The notes under the pieces: generated by a model
Seen by the model: only the letters and a program-made list of their open reading frames with translations
What the model was told of the DNA's origin: nothing
Databases searched by the model: none
NCBI GenBank assembly: GCA_002633005.1
Contig: NMRA01000233.1
Span: forward strand, 478,180-542,179
Length of the DNA: 64,000 bases
Direction: 5' to 3'
From: Phoronis australis
Taxonomy: Eukaryota > Phoronida > Phoronidae
Part shown: one piece after another, positions 31,176 to 44,400 of the stretch
How the letters are laid out: each line of letters begins with the position of its first letter
Numbering within the stretch: the stretch's first letter is position 1
Position numbers and translations under genes: made by a program

Positions 31176-34029
31176 ATTTAAAAAATGAGCACCCTTATAG
31201 TCATTCCTTTGTCACGCTTATCAACATTCTGCATTGCTCCAACAAATGTGACGATTTTAAGTCAAAACCAACTTCAACTTACATGCTGAACTAAGCTTCT
31301 ATTTGGGTGTCTCTCCCAGAGCGGTTACCTTGTGTGATGTAATTAAAAATCAAGTGGAGGTTTTCAAGATGTTGGTTTATACAATGCTGTCTTCATGGTG
31401 AGTAATTAACATTATGTCTGTGGGACATTTCTGTCTGTGCTGACTCATTGCTTGCTGTTTATTGGGCAGTGCTGATCAAGACAGTGTTATTACAGCTTTT
31501 GTTTAAACAGTATTATTTTTCAATGTAATTCACTTCACGGATGAAAAGACAATGCAGACCACTTGAACTTCACCTTGAACCTCAGTGTGTGATTTGCCGC
31601 CATTTATTCTTTTTTCTGTTATGCACTAGGTACTGTCACTAACTGTATTTTGCAATTCAAATTCGCTGACCCTGCTGAAAAAATTGTTTTCATGTCATTG
31701 TGTACCACAGATACATTATTGTCATTCTGACAGGAAATGTTCCATGAAATCCAGTGTTTGTGTATACCTTAGATGAAGCTGTTATTTATTTCAATCCAGA
31801 AGTTAATCAACCTCACACTGGGAAGCAGTCTTTCAGTACTGCCCACAAGAATCATCAATGTTTATTTTGAAATGTTGAAACTATTTTGTAACCAAAGTCG
31901 GTGTTTGTATTTCCCACTATGTGTCAATCATGGTTTGTTTTCTTTAAGTATTTCTTTCACCAGTTGTTATCAGGAGGTTAATGGTAGCCACTTGAACTAT
32001 TTCTGCAGTGAAATTTCTGCTGCTTGTAACACTACTGTGTACATAATGTCTCATGGGTATAGTTTATTGTGGCAGCCTGCTGTTGGATATGAGAGTTGTC
32101 ATTACTGTGGCGTTCTGGAAACTTGAGGTAGGGAGTGCTAGAAAATGGCTTCCTTTAAGCTATTTTTTACATGAGGGAACAGTTGTCACGGTAGGACTTG
32201 CTCTTCTTAAGTCACATTTACATGAAGATTGTCTGCGCATGCTGCATAAGCAATAGGGAACATCCAAAGCATGTGGAATGCTAACGAATCACTCAAGCAT
32301 AATAGAGATGAGACCCTTCAACTGATCGAGTGCTAAACTCGCTCTACCTTTCAAGCCATTGTCAAAAATGGCCTCCGCAGTTTCAACTTGTTCCTATTTA
32401 CACACACAATAACTTGCTCTCGATCAGGTGTTCCGTGTTGGTTGCTCCGTGACTCCTGCCTCCTCAGTAAATGTGTCTTTTGTGATGCAAACTTTTTTTT
32501 CGGTTCATTGTCACGATTGTGAAGTTACTGATGCCGAATTTCCATCTTTCCTCAGACCAATGGTCCTGGCTTTATCTTAGAAATTCTGTTTTCCTCAGGT
32601 TTTGAACATGGTAATGTAATTATTAAATCCTTTTTAGTATTACTCTGCATGTGCCAATCATGGACCTGGTGGCCAGACTGGGGTCTGACAATGGACAGTT
32701 ACAGGGAGCACAGAGTATTTCTCTGAACCCCTTTGTATTTGTGAGTATTTTGAATGGGAGTTTTTTCAACTGATCACGAAGTACCCTATGCTAGTGTAAC
32801 CTCTTGAGGAGGAGGCAATTTTACTTTGGCTTGAAATACCATTAGATCTCATATTCTGTAAAATGGTCTTTTCATGAAGTCAGAGACGTTCCTCTGTGCC
32901 ACCTGCTTGGTAGAAGAAGTACCTCTTGATACAGCCAGGCAGCGGTGTGTTATGTGATTACAGGGCTCTCGTTGGAGTACCTGAGTTTAAATGACTGTAA
33001 ACTGGAAACACAAAGCTTTAAACTCATAAAAGTCTCTATTCATGAAATGTTGAATTTATTGCTGTTCAAATGTGGGCACATTTTGTTGGTATACCACCAT
33101 AAATTCAAAAATAATTTTGTAATCTTATTCAATTCCCATCATTTTGAACACAAAAACGTGTGATTATGTGTCCAAAGAGAATCAAAGTTTGATCTAGATG
33201 GGTTTGGCTTTCAAGTTCTTTTTGTGAAGTTTTTATATGAAAATAAGCGGAAACAGCCTGTTTAATTCCTGCCCAGATTCTGCAAGTCAATTGAAAATTC
33301 CGGAGCTGGCCTGATGACCCGACATCCTTGCACTTTTTGTATTTTCTTACCGCCTAATTTCGCCAGGTTTTTGTTATTAGCATAAGCCTGTATAATCATT
33401 TATGTTCCTTTAAAAGTAATTAGCAAATTCCTTCTAAGCTTGATAGCCTCCGAATGTTCTCGGGTTAGAGATTAATGATTCCATTGGCATTGCTGAAAAG
33501 CTTAGCTACGAGATAGCACAGATTTGCAAAATCTAGGGTTTTCTTTAACTTCTTGGTTCGCAGTTGATGGCAAATGCAAAGTTACGCAGTAAGTAAATGT
33601 TGCTTTCGACTATTGATTTTCTGAGTAAAAAGGGAGTTTTTGTTAACTGTTAGACATATAAAGGTATGGTCAATATCCCAAAGACATTTGCTATATGAAC
33701 GTATTTCTGTATTACCTGTTAACTTATAATTTCTTTCGTTAGTATCCTATGAAAGTTTTTTTCTAGATGATGAGTTCGTGCATTTTTATGTTCAAGGCTG
33801 ATTGGCGGAGTTTTGCTAATATTTCTTGTTGCAACAATTATTAAAATTTACATGGTTAAAAGGTTAGTTTTAGCAATTATTTTTTTCTGAATTGGTGATA
33901 TTTTACTTACTGTGATTTGAAGATATACTAGATACCATCTACTCACATTTCAGTCATAGTCACCCATGGGTCTCCCTAATTTTAGAACCAGTTTTCTTCA
34001 CTGCATAACAGGCATCAAACCTGTTTCTC

Positions 34030-34208
34030 CACTGTAGTATACAAATAATTGCAGGCTGTCTGGTACGGGTACCAGACATGCGCAAGCCACTCATGTGGGC
34101 CCATTGCACTGATCACCTGGAACCATTTTTGTGCTTTATTAATATTTAGTTAAAACTGAGCTGAGGTCAGCTAAAAACCTGACTCAAGGGTCTAGCAGCG
34201 TGGCCCTT
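34030..34208 (-). mobile_element. 5'-truncated copy of the same SINE family
   Basis: The reverse complement shares the SINE body of 3783-4033: GCTGCTAGACCCTTGAG, TATTAATAAAGCACAAAAAT and GGTTCCAGGTGATCAGTGCA, with the 3' CTGGTAC...CCTGC end. The promoter head (box A/B) is missing. It abuts a foldback-family fragment at about 33.97-34.03 kb. Confidence 0.8.
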
Positions 34209-36638
34209 CTAAGAGACTATTGGCATCTCTGCAGTGCAACTTCCTTAAGTTTGAAATCCGAAATCACTACAAATTCACAAAAATGTCTTGTTTATGATGA
34301 GCAGCTGCGAACAGTGTCAATTATGCACATACTGATTATGTTGATTATTAAGTAATGGTCGCCATTAGTTTTATTTGAAGTATTGCTCTTCAGCCAAATA
34401 CGGTACTATGTAAAAGTCTGTGGGGTACTGTAGGATAGAAACTCTTGAAGAATCGTAGCAGAGCCTGGTATACCTGAGTCTGCAATGATAATGTGACCTT
34501 TCAGTTTGTTTTCTTGGGATAAAAATAATTTATGACTTCCTGGAACATTTGATAATTGAATTTGAATCCGATCATCTGTGCAGTGCAAATGAATGCCAAC
34601 ACCAGTTCCTCGATCCTTTACCAGTACGTACATGTCACCGTAATAGAACCTTGCTTACGGTAAATTTTAAATACTCTAATCACGTTTAGAATTGACGCTT
34701 GTGCAATTCAGTACGAGGTAGTTAGGATAGTTATTTTCCAATGCAGTGGCGACTTACTTTAATGAATTTATTGAAATATGCTTTTTCGTTATATGATGAC
34801 AGTATTAATGGTGAACAATGCTCAGCGCCACCTATAGTTCACTCCTGTGATTTGGATGGAGATTTTGGCAGCTTTTTGTAATGTTTTTGACATGATCATG
34901 CTGCCAAATAACCTCTGCAGCTGTGCTGTGGGATACTGAAATGATTCAGACAAAAATTCGAACATTGTTAACTTGTAATATGTCTTTGAACAAAAGAAAT
35001 TATGTTTTGGCTTTGTCAACTCATCAGAATTTGAAATTGAGTTAAGGGTAACCCAGGCATCCATACGTTAAAGAGTTGGTTTTTTGGCGATTTTTTATGA
35101 AAGTAGATTAGTTTCTTGTGAGAACAGTTATGACGTTGTTCTCTACATTCTACTTCTGAGACAAGATGTTCAGAGATTGCCCATAGCTTCGTGGTAAATG
35201 CAAAGCGTCTGAACACTCAATTTACTATAAAAGACTTGCAACTGCTTGGAGAAGAGACCAAATGAAAATGTGAGGTAGAGTGTATCAGTATTGATTTTTA
35301 ATCAATAAGTCAGCTTTGGCAAAGGGTCAAGTAAGGATTTCATTGATTAGTAGTTGTGCATTTTCCAGCATTGTTGATGGTCCATAGTTTGTAGTTGAGT
35401 CATATTATTACTGACACTCCGCCACCTACATGGCATAGAAGTTGTAAACATAGTAGTAGTAATAATAATAATACTAGCATTGTTATTTCACTCACATTGG
35501 CATCATTATTAATGTCATTTAACTATAAAAATGTTCGGTGGATAAAATTTCTATTCCCAAACTGAGCGGATACCAGTCTATCGCTCATATTCTAGTGGCT
35601 TCGGCGTGTGTTGTAAAAGATCTCCATGATAGCGAGTAGCAGAATAGCGATAAAAACAGTGATGGATTTACAATTTGGCTTGACATGTTTCTTGGTTTAT
35701 TAAAACATCAACCTCACAAGCAAAAACATTGGCCACCTGTTGGTGTTTCAATTAATGACAAAACATGTCACGTCGATGTTAATCAATCGTTGTTATCAAT
35801 GTATGTCGTAAACCATGTGATTTTTACGCAGAATTTTATACCTTTACACCGTCGTAATTTTGCCCAGTTCCCAAGAATTTCACTGTCTCGTGTTTTTGCC
35901 TTACTCCACAGAATTTTGTGAATTTTTCTGTACTTTATTCAGCCATATCATACTTGTATTTCTCACATGACCTGAAATGTGTTACAACACGACTCGTTAA
36001 TAACACCTAGTACGTAATTTTTTTGATATTACATGGGCAAATCACAAACTAGTGCAAAGAAGAAATCCATATGCCTTACATTTTATCGTCTGCAAAGCAC
36101 TGAAGCAACCAAACGTGCGCCAGCCAAACAATGCTGAATTCCGAGAAGGTGACAAGATTATGAGTGACAAATCGGGTGTCGCAAGTGTACGTAACTCCCA
36201 GTTGGAAGGACATGCAAACAACTTCTTAAATGGACCCATCTTCAGCGTTGAATTCCATATCCACGTTCATTCTAACGGAGATGAGCCCCAACTCAAGAAA
36301 AGCGGAGAGACTGTCTAGCTGTGCAGTCTCAAGGTCAATTCAGTGCTCACGAGCGAGGAAATCTTGCTGGCCGTTATTTGTAAAATTTGTTAAGTTTTAA
36401 TATTACACAACTTTAAAGATTATTTATTAGATTCTAACTTGAATATTTTCTACGAAAGCTGAATGCAATTTACAATTGTTAAGCTTAAAATAAAACTATT
36501 AACAAAAAGTAATTGAATTACTTTATATTGCGCAAGCGTGTTTTTACAAAAGTTGTGTCGGGTGGTTGAAAGTTTAAACCACGTCAAGTTTTTTCGGCAA
36601 AAAGGTCGTTTTTACAGTTCATGTGAGAAAACAAATCT

Positions 36639-36768
36639 TACACTCGTCTCAGATTTATGACATGGGCAAAACCTCTTGGAAATTTCCTCAAAATCCCTCT
36701 GCAAGCCTGGGAATTTTGACAAAATTTCCAAGAAGTTTTGCCCATGTCATAAATCTGAGATGAGTGTA
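36639..36768. repeat. Near-perfect hairpin, 47-bp arms, 36-nt loop
   Basis: The arm 36639-36685 is the inverse of 36722-36768 at 45 of 47 positions; as RNA one of the two differences is a G-U pair. The loop is 36 nt. No target duplication is obvious. It could be a young foldback element or the source of a hairpin RNA/small RNAs. Confidence 0.85.
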
Positions 36769-37214
36769 TGGTTCTCTATATATTTTGTTGGTATTTTTGA
36801 ATGTAGTCCACCGAATACACTTGTTGCTATTTGGCGACAGTCAGATGTTTTGCTGGTCAAACCGGATGTAACTTGGTGGGAAAAGGCACACCACAGTACA
36901 CTCTTGATGATTTCATTCAAATTAACACTGGTCCTACGTTTATTGAATTTATCTAGAGTACTGAACAGCTGCCATCTTCCCTGACAATATTGCATAATTG
37001 ATTTTATAGCTAATTAACTTTGGAAGCCACTGTTGTTGCATCCTGTACTGGATACTCAAATAACACAATCTATGAAGAAAACATACCTGATGGTGTTGAG
37101 ATCACAGTACAGCAACCATTTCAGTTTGTTTTTAGGGAAGGGGTATTCAATACCATGAGTGCAAAGTATTTTTGTGCGGTGCTCATATTGGCGCAGATTT
37201 GTAAAGGTGGTTTT

Positions 37215-37340
37215 CTAATGTATGTTGTAAACTATGTGATCATTTATGCAGGATTTTACGATGTTACATTTTTTTGCTTAACTACACAGAATTTTACAGT
37301 CTTGTATTTTTGCCTAACTCCACATTTGCATTTTCACCTA
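37215..37340. repeat. Repeat shared with 35798-35920
   Basis: Both stretches contain ATGTATGT-Y-GTAAAC-Y-ATGTGAT, then TTTTGCC and CTCCACAGAATTTT-like text, in direct orientation. The 37.2 kb copy has an internal near-duplication (CACAGAATTTTACAGTCTTG). Origin unknown; it explains the short open frames there. Confidence 0.55.
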
Positions 37341-39707
37341 ATTCTCAAGCGTTAAAATTATTGCAATTGTTGTGCAATTATTGCTCAAAAGCTGTGTATC
37401 AAATGCACAACAAACCACTAAAATATACCGTCTGCCATGTAAAACCCACCTGCAACTTTTGAGTGGTAAAGCACCTATCCTTTAACATCCACCCCGTATA
37501 TTTGGAAAAAGTGTTCCGTAAACCAATGAGCTATACCAGGTATATCTCATTGCTTTAACATTCATTAAATCTTGCAATTTCATGAGTGATTCCGATGCAA
37601 ATTCGGTTAAATGTTCATGAAGTGTTGCATTTTGGCCTTGTAAGTTCGCAAGAATTTGTAAGTTTTCACAAGATAAGTTGCAGTTCATCATCAGAATATG
37701 GATTATCGAGATAGGTTTATGTGACAACCCTTTTTGGCATGTAATTGAGTAAGTAGTGTGCGAGCATTTTCACAGCTATTTGGGTGTATACTCGATTAGT
37801 GGCTGTTGGCACTAACCTATACAAATGCCCATGTCCAATTTTACACCCATCCCAACTATCTACATTCATTTGTGAAAGACTGAACACCCATGGACGTTAG
37901 TTTATGTTACAGAATATGTGCTAATCTTCTGTTGCTCACCTTGTGTTTCAAATTCCTTTAGAATCAAAACTTGTTTTTCCTCAGTTGCTAAAAAGATCAA
38001 ATAGGTAATTGCTAACATTAGGAAATAAACATTTAACTCCCAGGGAAACCTCTTAAAATCATCATCTTCAGACACGTTGCAATAGACTTGCTGATTAGGG
38101 GAAGTTTTCTAGGAATTGTCTTTTAGCTTGTTATTTACCTTTTCTATTAAACCAAGGTTCACCTATCATTTTAATTGACTGATGGTGCTGGCATGTGTTT
38201 TCAATATAGTAGATTTCTGGGTTAAGACATCCATTAAAATTTATTTCCCTGGAGGAGATCAGTGCTGTAACTCTTGCTTGGCAATTACAATGTTTCAGGG
38301 CTAGACAGAAATAATTGGTAAAATAGCCAATTTTCTTTTTTTCATTTTTTTACATCAAGCTGTAAATGATGAAAATTCTACCGAATAATGACAGTTCAAG
38401 CCAAATTGGTAAAAACTAAGCGTAATTCTTTAGAAAGGTACTTTTGTCGAAGCATTTGACAAAATTAACGTTCATTTGTCTGCCAGATTGTGTCCCAAAC
38501 CAGGGCACTCGGTCACGTGAGAGTAAAGGTACATGTGCTGTTAGAAATGGGAATTTTTCATTTGACGGGTAATTGGCCCGCCCCATCCCAGTCACCACCA
38601 GCTCCATACATAACCTACTTTTTGAAGAGTGATTCTAACCTTGAGATTTTTTATGTGAAGGCTGGAATTTTGCCAGATTTTAAAGATTTTTTCACAGGGA
38701 TATGGGGCTGATATTTGACTCCGAAATGGAACCTTCATTAGGACTGAAGTTTTTACCATGAGTGCTTTTCAACAGCATTTCAGATCCTGTGACATGCTGG
38801 TATATTGTTGATGTTCTAAAAATAATTCTTAATGTCAACAATTTTCGCCTTTAGTGTCGGCTTTATTGTGTGCATCTGCCAATAGCGTTTACCTGTGGTT
38901 TTGATGTAACATGAGAAACACCAGGATTTTTTATGTATACCTGGTGAGTGATTATGGAAATTACAGAGAAAAAAGTACCTCTGACTCAGATGGTGGTCTG
39001 TCTGTGGCTTAGATCTAGGGAGACTAGCTGTCTTCGCATGGCGACTCCCAGAATTTTCTAGGATTTATGGGTGTCTTGTTATCTACTATTAGATCAGTGG
39101 TTGTTGACTTGGTTGTAATGTTGATTGAATACTAGAATGATTCTATGTAGAGATTGGAAAACTACTCATGGCAGCTTAGTGCATCATTGTGGTTTAATCT
39201 TACAAGTGCAGTAGTACCAACATTGGCTACATAATACTACGACAGAGCCCTTTGTTCTAACACAAATATTAGGATAAAAAATTCCTGACCACAAAATATG
39301 ACAGCTATGTGAAGTTTTATTTTGTCATATTTTAAAAGATTATGGTTTGTCAAGGAAATTTTAATCTTTAGTCATAAGCTTTGATCGTTCTGTGGAGGTG
39401 TTGTACACCAATATTTGGTAACTTTTACATTGTTTGCGGCAAGGTATTCAGTCTTTACGAAATAGGACAAATATCAATTTTGACGACTATTTTGTACAAA
39501 ATAAGTGAACCATTGTGCCATCCATTTCCGTATAGGTTTCTAAAGTTAACCTCAAATGTCAGTTAAGCAATTTATTTTTTTACACTCTCCTGAGCAAAAT
39601 ATCTTCTAGATGTTAAACACGGTAGATAAATTCTCTACGTTTACTCCAGGTAGCAGCGACTGCAAAACGTATTTGTTATTTCAATTTCAAGTGGATTTGA
39701 TGTCTAC

Positions 39708-40191
39708 AGGCCCTTTCATTAACTAACGTTGATGCCTCAATGTTTTGGAGAGTTGCAGTCAGAACGAACGGTTAACGTCGGTCCTGGATTGAAATTAACA
39801 GTCCCATTTAACTTCATAGTAAACAGGTGGATTTAACAGCAGAGCGTCGTCTACGGTGTGGTATGAACGGTCAACTTCGTCCTCATCGAAGTTATCGCCA
39901 GGGGCCACTGCTACCATTTAACAATTAAAGGGGAGTGTCGTCGCTAATAGTTTCTTATATTTTGCTCTTGCTCGAATAATCACCAACCAAAATGTAAATG
40001 TTCTCAAATTGTCACAAAAAAAATCTAAGCGTGTACGGAATGCGTCAGCGCTACCTTGCGATTACTTCAATGATGACAGCGTCACCTACCATTTGCCGTT
40101 AACTACTGAAGCCGGTATGAACGATTCAATTAACTTCGCAATTTACGTCGACGTTCCGCTCAAAGCAGAGTTAAGCTAATTAAAAGGGCCT
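39708..40191. mobile_element. ~484-bp MITE-like element upstream of sif
   Basis: It begins AGGCCCTTTCATTA and ends with the inverse of AGGCCCTTTTAATTA. TAC borders both sides (a possible 3-bp duplication). Internal GTTAACG and AACTTCG words recur in both orientations. No ORF. The superfamily is not certain. Confidence 0.7.
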
Positions 40192-41374
40192 TACAGATCT
40201 GTTGCCTCACTCATGGTTGTAAATTTCAGTTGTTTCAATAATTGCGTGCAGTGTCACAAGCCATCCTCAAGGTCTTACTATGGTTTCTTTTTATTATCTA
40301 ACACAACAGCCCAGCTATTTTAGCAGCATTGTCTTTGTTTTAAGTTCTTGTCTTAGTTGCTCCATTAGATTTCATGATGAGTTCATTTTCTTGTACAATA
40401 ATTCACCTGTACGTACAAAAGGTTGAACTTTGCGCCGTTACCTTGGGAAAGAAAGCTCATTTTGTTCAGGCGCATGTCATTATTAATTCACAATCTAAAT
40501 GGAGTGTAAAGATGTCTGGCAAAGAAATAAGATGTGTTAAACTGTGCTTTTGGGCATCACCGTTGATTAGAGGAAGTCTATTTTGTCACATTGCGTACAT
40601 AGTCTGTAGCCATTTTCTGTCACTAGATGGCGATAGTGTATTTTTTGAATGGCGGTCTGCATTCTTGTATGGATTTAAGGCTGTGGGATACTTGCTGTTA
40701 CTTTCATGAATTGTGTACAGCCATCGCACTAGCCTCGGTAACATTGTGCCGTGGAATAAACCATTCCCACAAAAATGTCAAGCTTCTCAAAATGTCCATG
40801 AATGTGTTTCAGCACCGCGTACTCAGCCTGTTTTGCCTGCCAATGTTAGAAAATTCGGTCTAGTGAAAGATGCTTTTGTGTAGTTTGTGTGTATAGTGTT
40901 GCTTATAGGGAGAGTTGTCTCTGACCAAATTCTGTGAAAGGGACAGTTCTGATGTATTGGCGACAGTTTTTGTTGAGGGAACTGGAGTTGGTTTTACCAA
41001 ACTGCTGAACTAAAGCAAAATGAAATTGGTTACTTATTGACTCCTGGCTTTGAGTTTAACGTAGGAACCAGTATGCTGGTTCTTAGGTATAACAGTCATG
41101 TAGGCTTACTGTAACGTTTTAATCAAATTTGGACAAAAATTGCCAAATTTGTTAGTTTTCTTAAAACTGCTCAAAATTTCATCATGTTTGTTGATGACAG
41201 TTGTACAATTAACTGTGCAAGTATTGGAAGTTCTCTTCCTGATTATTTTTGTTAAAAAATTTTGTTCAAGTGAAATTTCTGTGTTCCACCATGTTTTTGC
41301 CTAAACTGAAGAAACTACTGCATTTGACGATTTTTAACTAACCTTGTTGAAATAATTTGTTTTCATTTTTAGAG

Positions 41375-41392
41375 ATGATGCATTATGGGTAA
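41375..41392 (+). promoter_or_regulatory. Mini upstream ORF overlapping the sif start codon
   Basis: Directly after the acceptor at 41372 the exon reads ATGATGCATTATGGGTAA. This is a 5-codon ORF (MMHYG, stop) in another frame whose end overlaps the MGNK start at 41385. Ribosomes starting here would stop five bases past the main AUG, a layout that permits reinitiation or dampens translation. It applies only if the upstream exon joins at 41373 or earlier. Confidence 0.5.
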
Positions 41393-41473
41393 CAAACTTT
41401 GTGCCCCCTTGTGGAAGAGACCAGACAAGGAGCTATCGCCATGGTCACGGAAGAAAGAGACACATTTGCTTAG
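41385..41473 (+). CDS. sif: sif coding exon 1, myristoylation-type N-terminus
   Basis: Encodes [20 protein letters not shown] and then SRKKETHLL with a split Arg codon; donor AG|gtaaat, phase 2. Met-Gly-Asn followed by Cys6 is a typical N-myristoyl plus S-acyl context. The MGNKL start and the SPW...HLLR ending resemble insect Still life. An acceptor (tttcatttttag) ends at 41372, so 5' UTR is spliced on from upstream. Confidence 0.92.
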
Positions 41474-44400
41474 GTAAATTTTGTTAAAGGGTTCCACGCA
41501 GGTGGTGAAAATATCAGTGCGGTGCTATGCAAAAACCAATTTGAAAACACTCTAGGGGACACTTCTGAATCCCGCTGTGCTTTTCTGATTTGAAGCCTGC
41601 GCTTGCTTGTTTCAGGCTCGTTTCTGCATTAGGTGTCTTAGAAATTTCTGAAAGTCCAAGGTATTCATTGTGTCTGCCATCCGTATGCAGATAGTATTTG
41701 CGAGTACACTAACGTCTTGTAAAAAGCCGCAGAAATGGGATTAATGTTTATTTGGGTTTTATTGCAATTCTTCAGTCCGGAGCGATTTTCCTCAAATTTC
41801 AGTTAATGAAATACTACCGCTCTGCAGCCAAAATTGTGTGGGTTGGGAGTGGACGGGCGAGCTGAAAGGACGCAGATGCATGCTACTGATGGTGGTAACG
41901 TTTTTTTTTTTTCTTTAGTCCTCCCGATTTTTGTGGGGAAAGGTTCACACTGACCATTTCAAGGCTGCTTATCGGGCAAGAATTGGGCCGTAAAAGTTTC
42001 AAAGTTTCCGCGTTTTTTGTCATTGGTCATTCCAAGCCCTGATAATTAGCACCGTACCATTTATATACTGACTTTCACCAAGCAGTTCCAAAGCAAGTAT
42101 GAAGTGCAGCCAGAACTTTACAAATTCGTTGCACGTTATTTCTGTTCCAGTATCAGTTTGCTGATTTTAAGTTCACTTTTATGCCATGGCTGTTTTTTCC
42201 TGCATATGTTAACCTCGAATGGGATTTGGGGATTTATTTCCTCGAGAGGCTGAAGCCCTGAGGGTAAGCAATCTTCCAAATCTCATGAGTGTCTGGGTAT
42301 GGGAAATCACAAAGAACATGTAATAATCTAATTGTCACATTTATTGAGCAATAAACTCTACAAAAGTGAAAATATTCAACTATCATTCTACTCGACGTCT
42401 GTCATCCGTTTCTCACACGAGTGTCTTTAAGATGCTTTCCTATTAGAGGTGAAACTTCGGTAAAAGTGAAGTTTCGATAAGTTGGAAAGGTTTAAACTCC
42501 AGTTGTTTATCTGCAAGCGAAACTTCACTGAAAATAGTAGGATAGTAGCGAAACTTCAGAGTAGTGGGAACCATCAGAGCGAAGCTTCGTTGAAGTTATT
42601 GCTAGAAGCGATATATGATCACGCGAGATTCGTAAAACGTGCTCTTTGTTATTGTAGTGTAGCCGATGTGCTCTCAATAGACGCACTTAAATAAATACAA
42701 GAAAGCATATCTGATGAAGAATGACATGGATCAAACACTCGTAAACGGCAGAACAATTTTCAGTTAACCTCGAAACCACTGTTCAATATTTGTTAGAGGG
42801 TACAAATGAACTGCGTCGTCTGGTGTATTAGTGATAACTTCGATATCGCTGTCTAGTCGGAAAGGTAAACGAAGTTTCGACGAAGGGGCTTTGGCAAACC
42901 GATGTTCCCTTAATGGGAAAGCACCCTTACACTCAGTTTCACTGAATGCCCATCATGGTATCCCCAGAAAATGATTAATGTGTAAGTCACTACTTAGCTG
43001 ATACTTTGGGTTATCTCAGGGTAGCTAACAATAATTTCACACTTGCACCTAACAGTGATTTCACACTGGTACTGTAGCTGGATTAAAGTGTTTCTGTTGG
43101 TGTTGCTGTATTAACCTGATCTGAAAATGGTCGTCTCGTGCTTTGCATCTTCTGTATCATTTCGTTTTTTGCTCACAAGCGAACACTTAAGGCGGATGTA
43201 ATTTTTTGTGTTCGTCAGCAGAAGCTAATTTTCTAAGCGACACAGTCTCTTGGCATCCGAATAACATTACGTAAAAAATCAATAAAGTACGACTGGTGAT
43301 TTAACACCATAATTCGTCATAATTAAATTGAAGATGAACCAGTGGGGAGAATGTCGTGTCAGTTAAATCTAGGATTAGTCGCTCGGCGACACGGCTTAGC
43401 AGTTATCACTATCCACGTGGCAAGTGGAATGACATTTTTATTACCAAAGTTCAAATTTGATTGAGAAAATCATGTACCTAGCATCCCCGCAGGACTGGAA
43501 AGCCTGTGTGTGATCTTCAAGTTAAATCAACAGAAAACATGAACATGTTGTTTGGGGAGACACCTTGTTTTCACAAGATGCGGAGGGTATCTGGATGAGC
43601 TTGAACAATTGTGTGTGTTGGGGGGGAGGGTGGCATGCGTGTCATGTGACCTTTTGTGTCCATCACATCGACTTTGTCACAAAAACTTGTTCTAATTCGA
43701 ACAGCTGTCTTGCAATTTGTTTGAAGGTCTTGCATCATGCTTGCATTAGCATCCGTGATTGGCTCATTAGTCCGGTCTGCTAGATAGAGGCGTAGATTTA
43801 AGTTTACATTACGCGAAACTGGGGGCAGATAATCTTCATAGGGCCTATGTGTGCTCTATGCTGTAGTGGTGGAAACACTTGATATGAATTCGTGGACTGG
43901 ATGCTTTCCAATCTTGTGTTCTTCTGTTATCAAGACCTGGCGTGCGTTCAGTAGACGCTAGGACCTACGCTAAAACCTAGTCAAAGTCACGTGTTGTTAT
44001 TAAAAATACACTGTAATATCTCACGTAATCTCGCGAAGTCTTGCTTTTTAGCGAGGTCCTAGCGTTACTGAACGGGAGGCAGTTTCAATGTAATTTACTA
44101 TCTGTTGCTTGTGGCTTGAGTACTTGTGAAAGAACAAAAATCGCAGCTATTCCCAGCCACTGCACACACACTCGGTGTTTTGCTAAATAGCTGCACACCT
44201 GAACATAGGAGATTGTGTAGACACTAGGAGCGAGTCTGTATTAAGCTTTCAGACATAAAGTTTAGTCGTGTTTTCAACAAAGTTTGAGCCACTGCAACAT
44301 CAAATGTCTTAAAACATTAGAGATGATCAATAACTTTCATTTTTGACCTGCATATTTTGTGGGAAAGTTGTTAATTTCCCTCCAAAACCAATACTCCAAG

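Larger units (their letters stand above)
13061..41372. other. Long stretch without recognisable coding exons
   Basis: About 28 kb in which I could not support any protein-coding exon: the open frames are short, AT-driven and lack splice-consistent conserved blocks. It contains the mobile elements and repeats listed separately (17.5, 20.1, 21.8, 24.4, 27.9-31.2, 34.0, 36.6 and 39.7 kb). The first coding exon of sif has an acceptor directly upstream, so part of this stretch is probably the 5' intron and promoter territory of that gene. A low-AT block at 15330-15540 ending in possible donors (CGCAG|gtattc, ATGG|gtaaga) is one candidate untranslated exon. Confidence 0.5.

Noticed and set aside
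36052-36318. 88-codon open frame
   Set aside because: No recognisable domain, no promoter or splice context, and an overlapping open frame on the other strand. Could be a transposon remnant, but I cannot support it.
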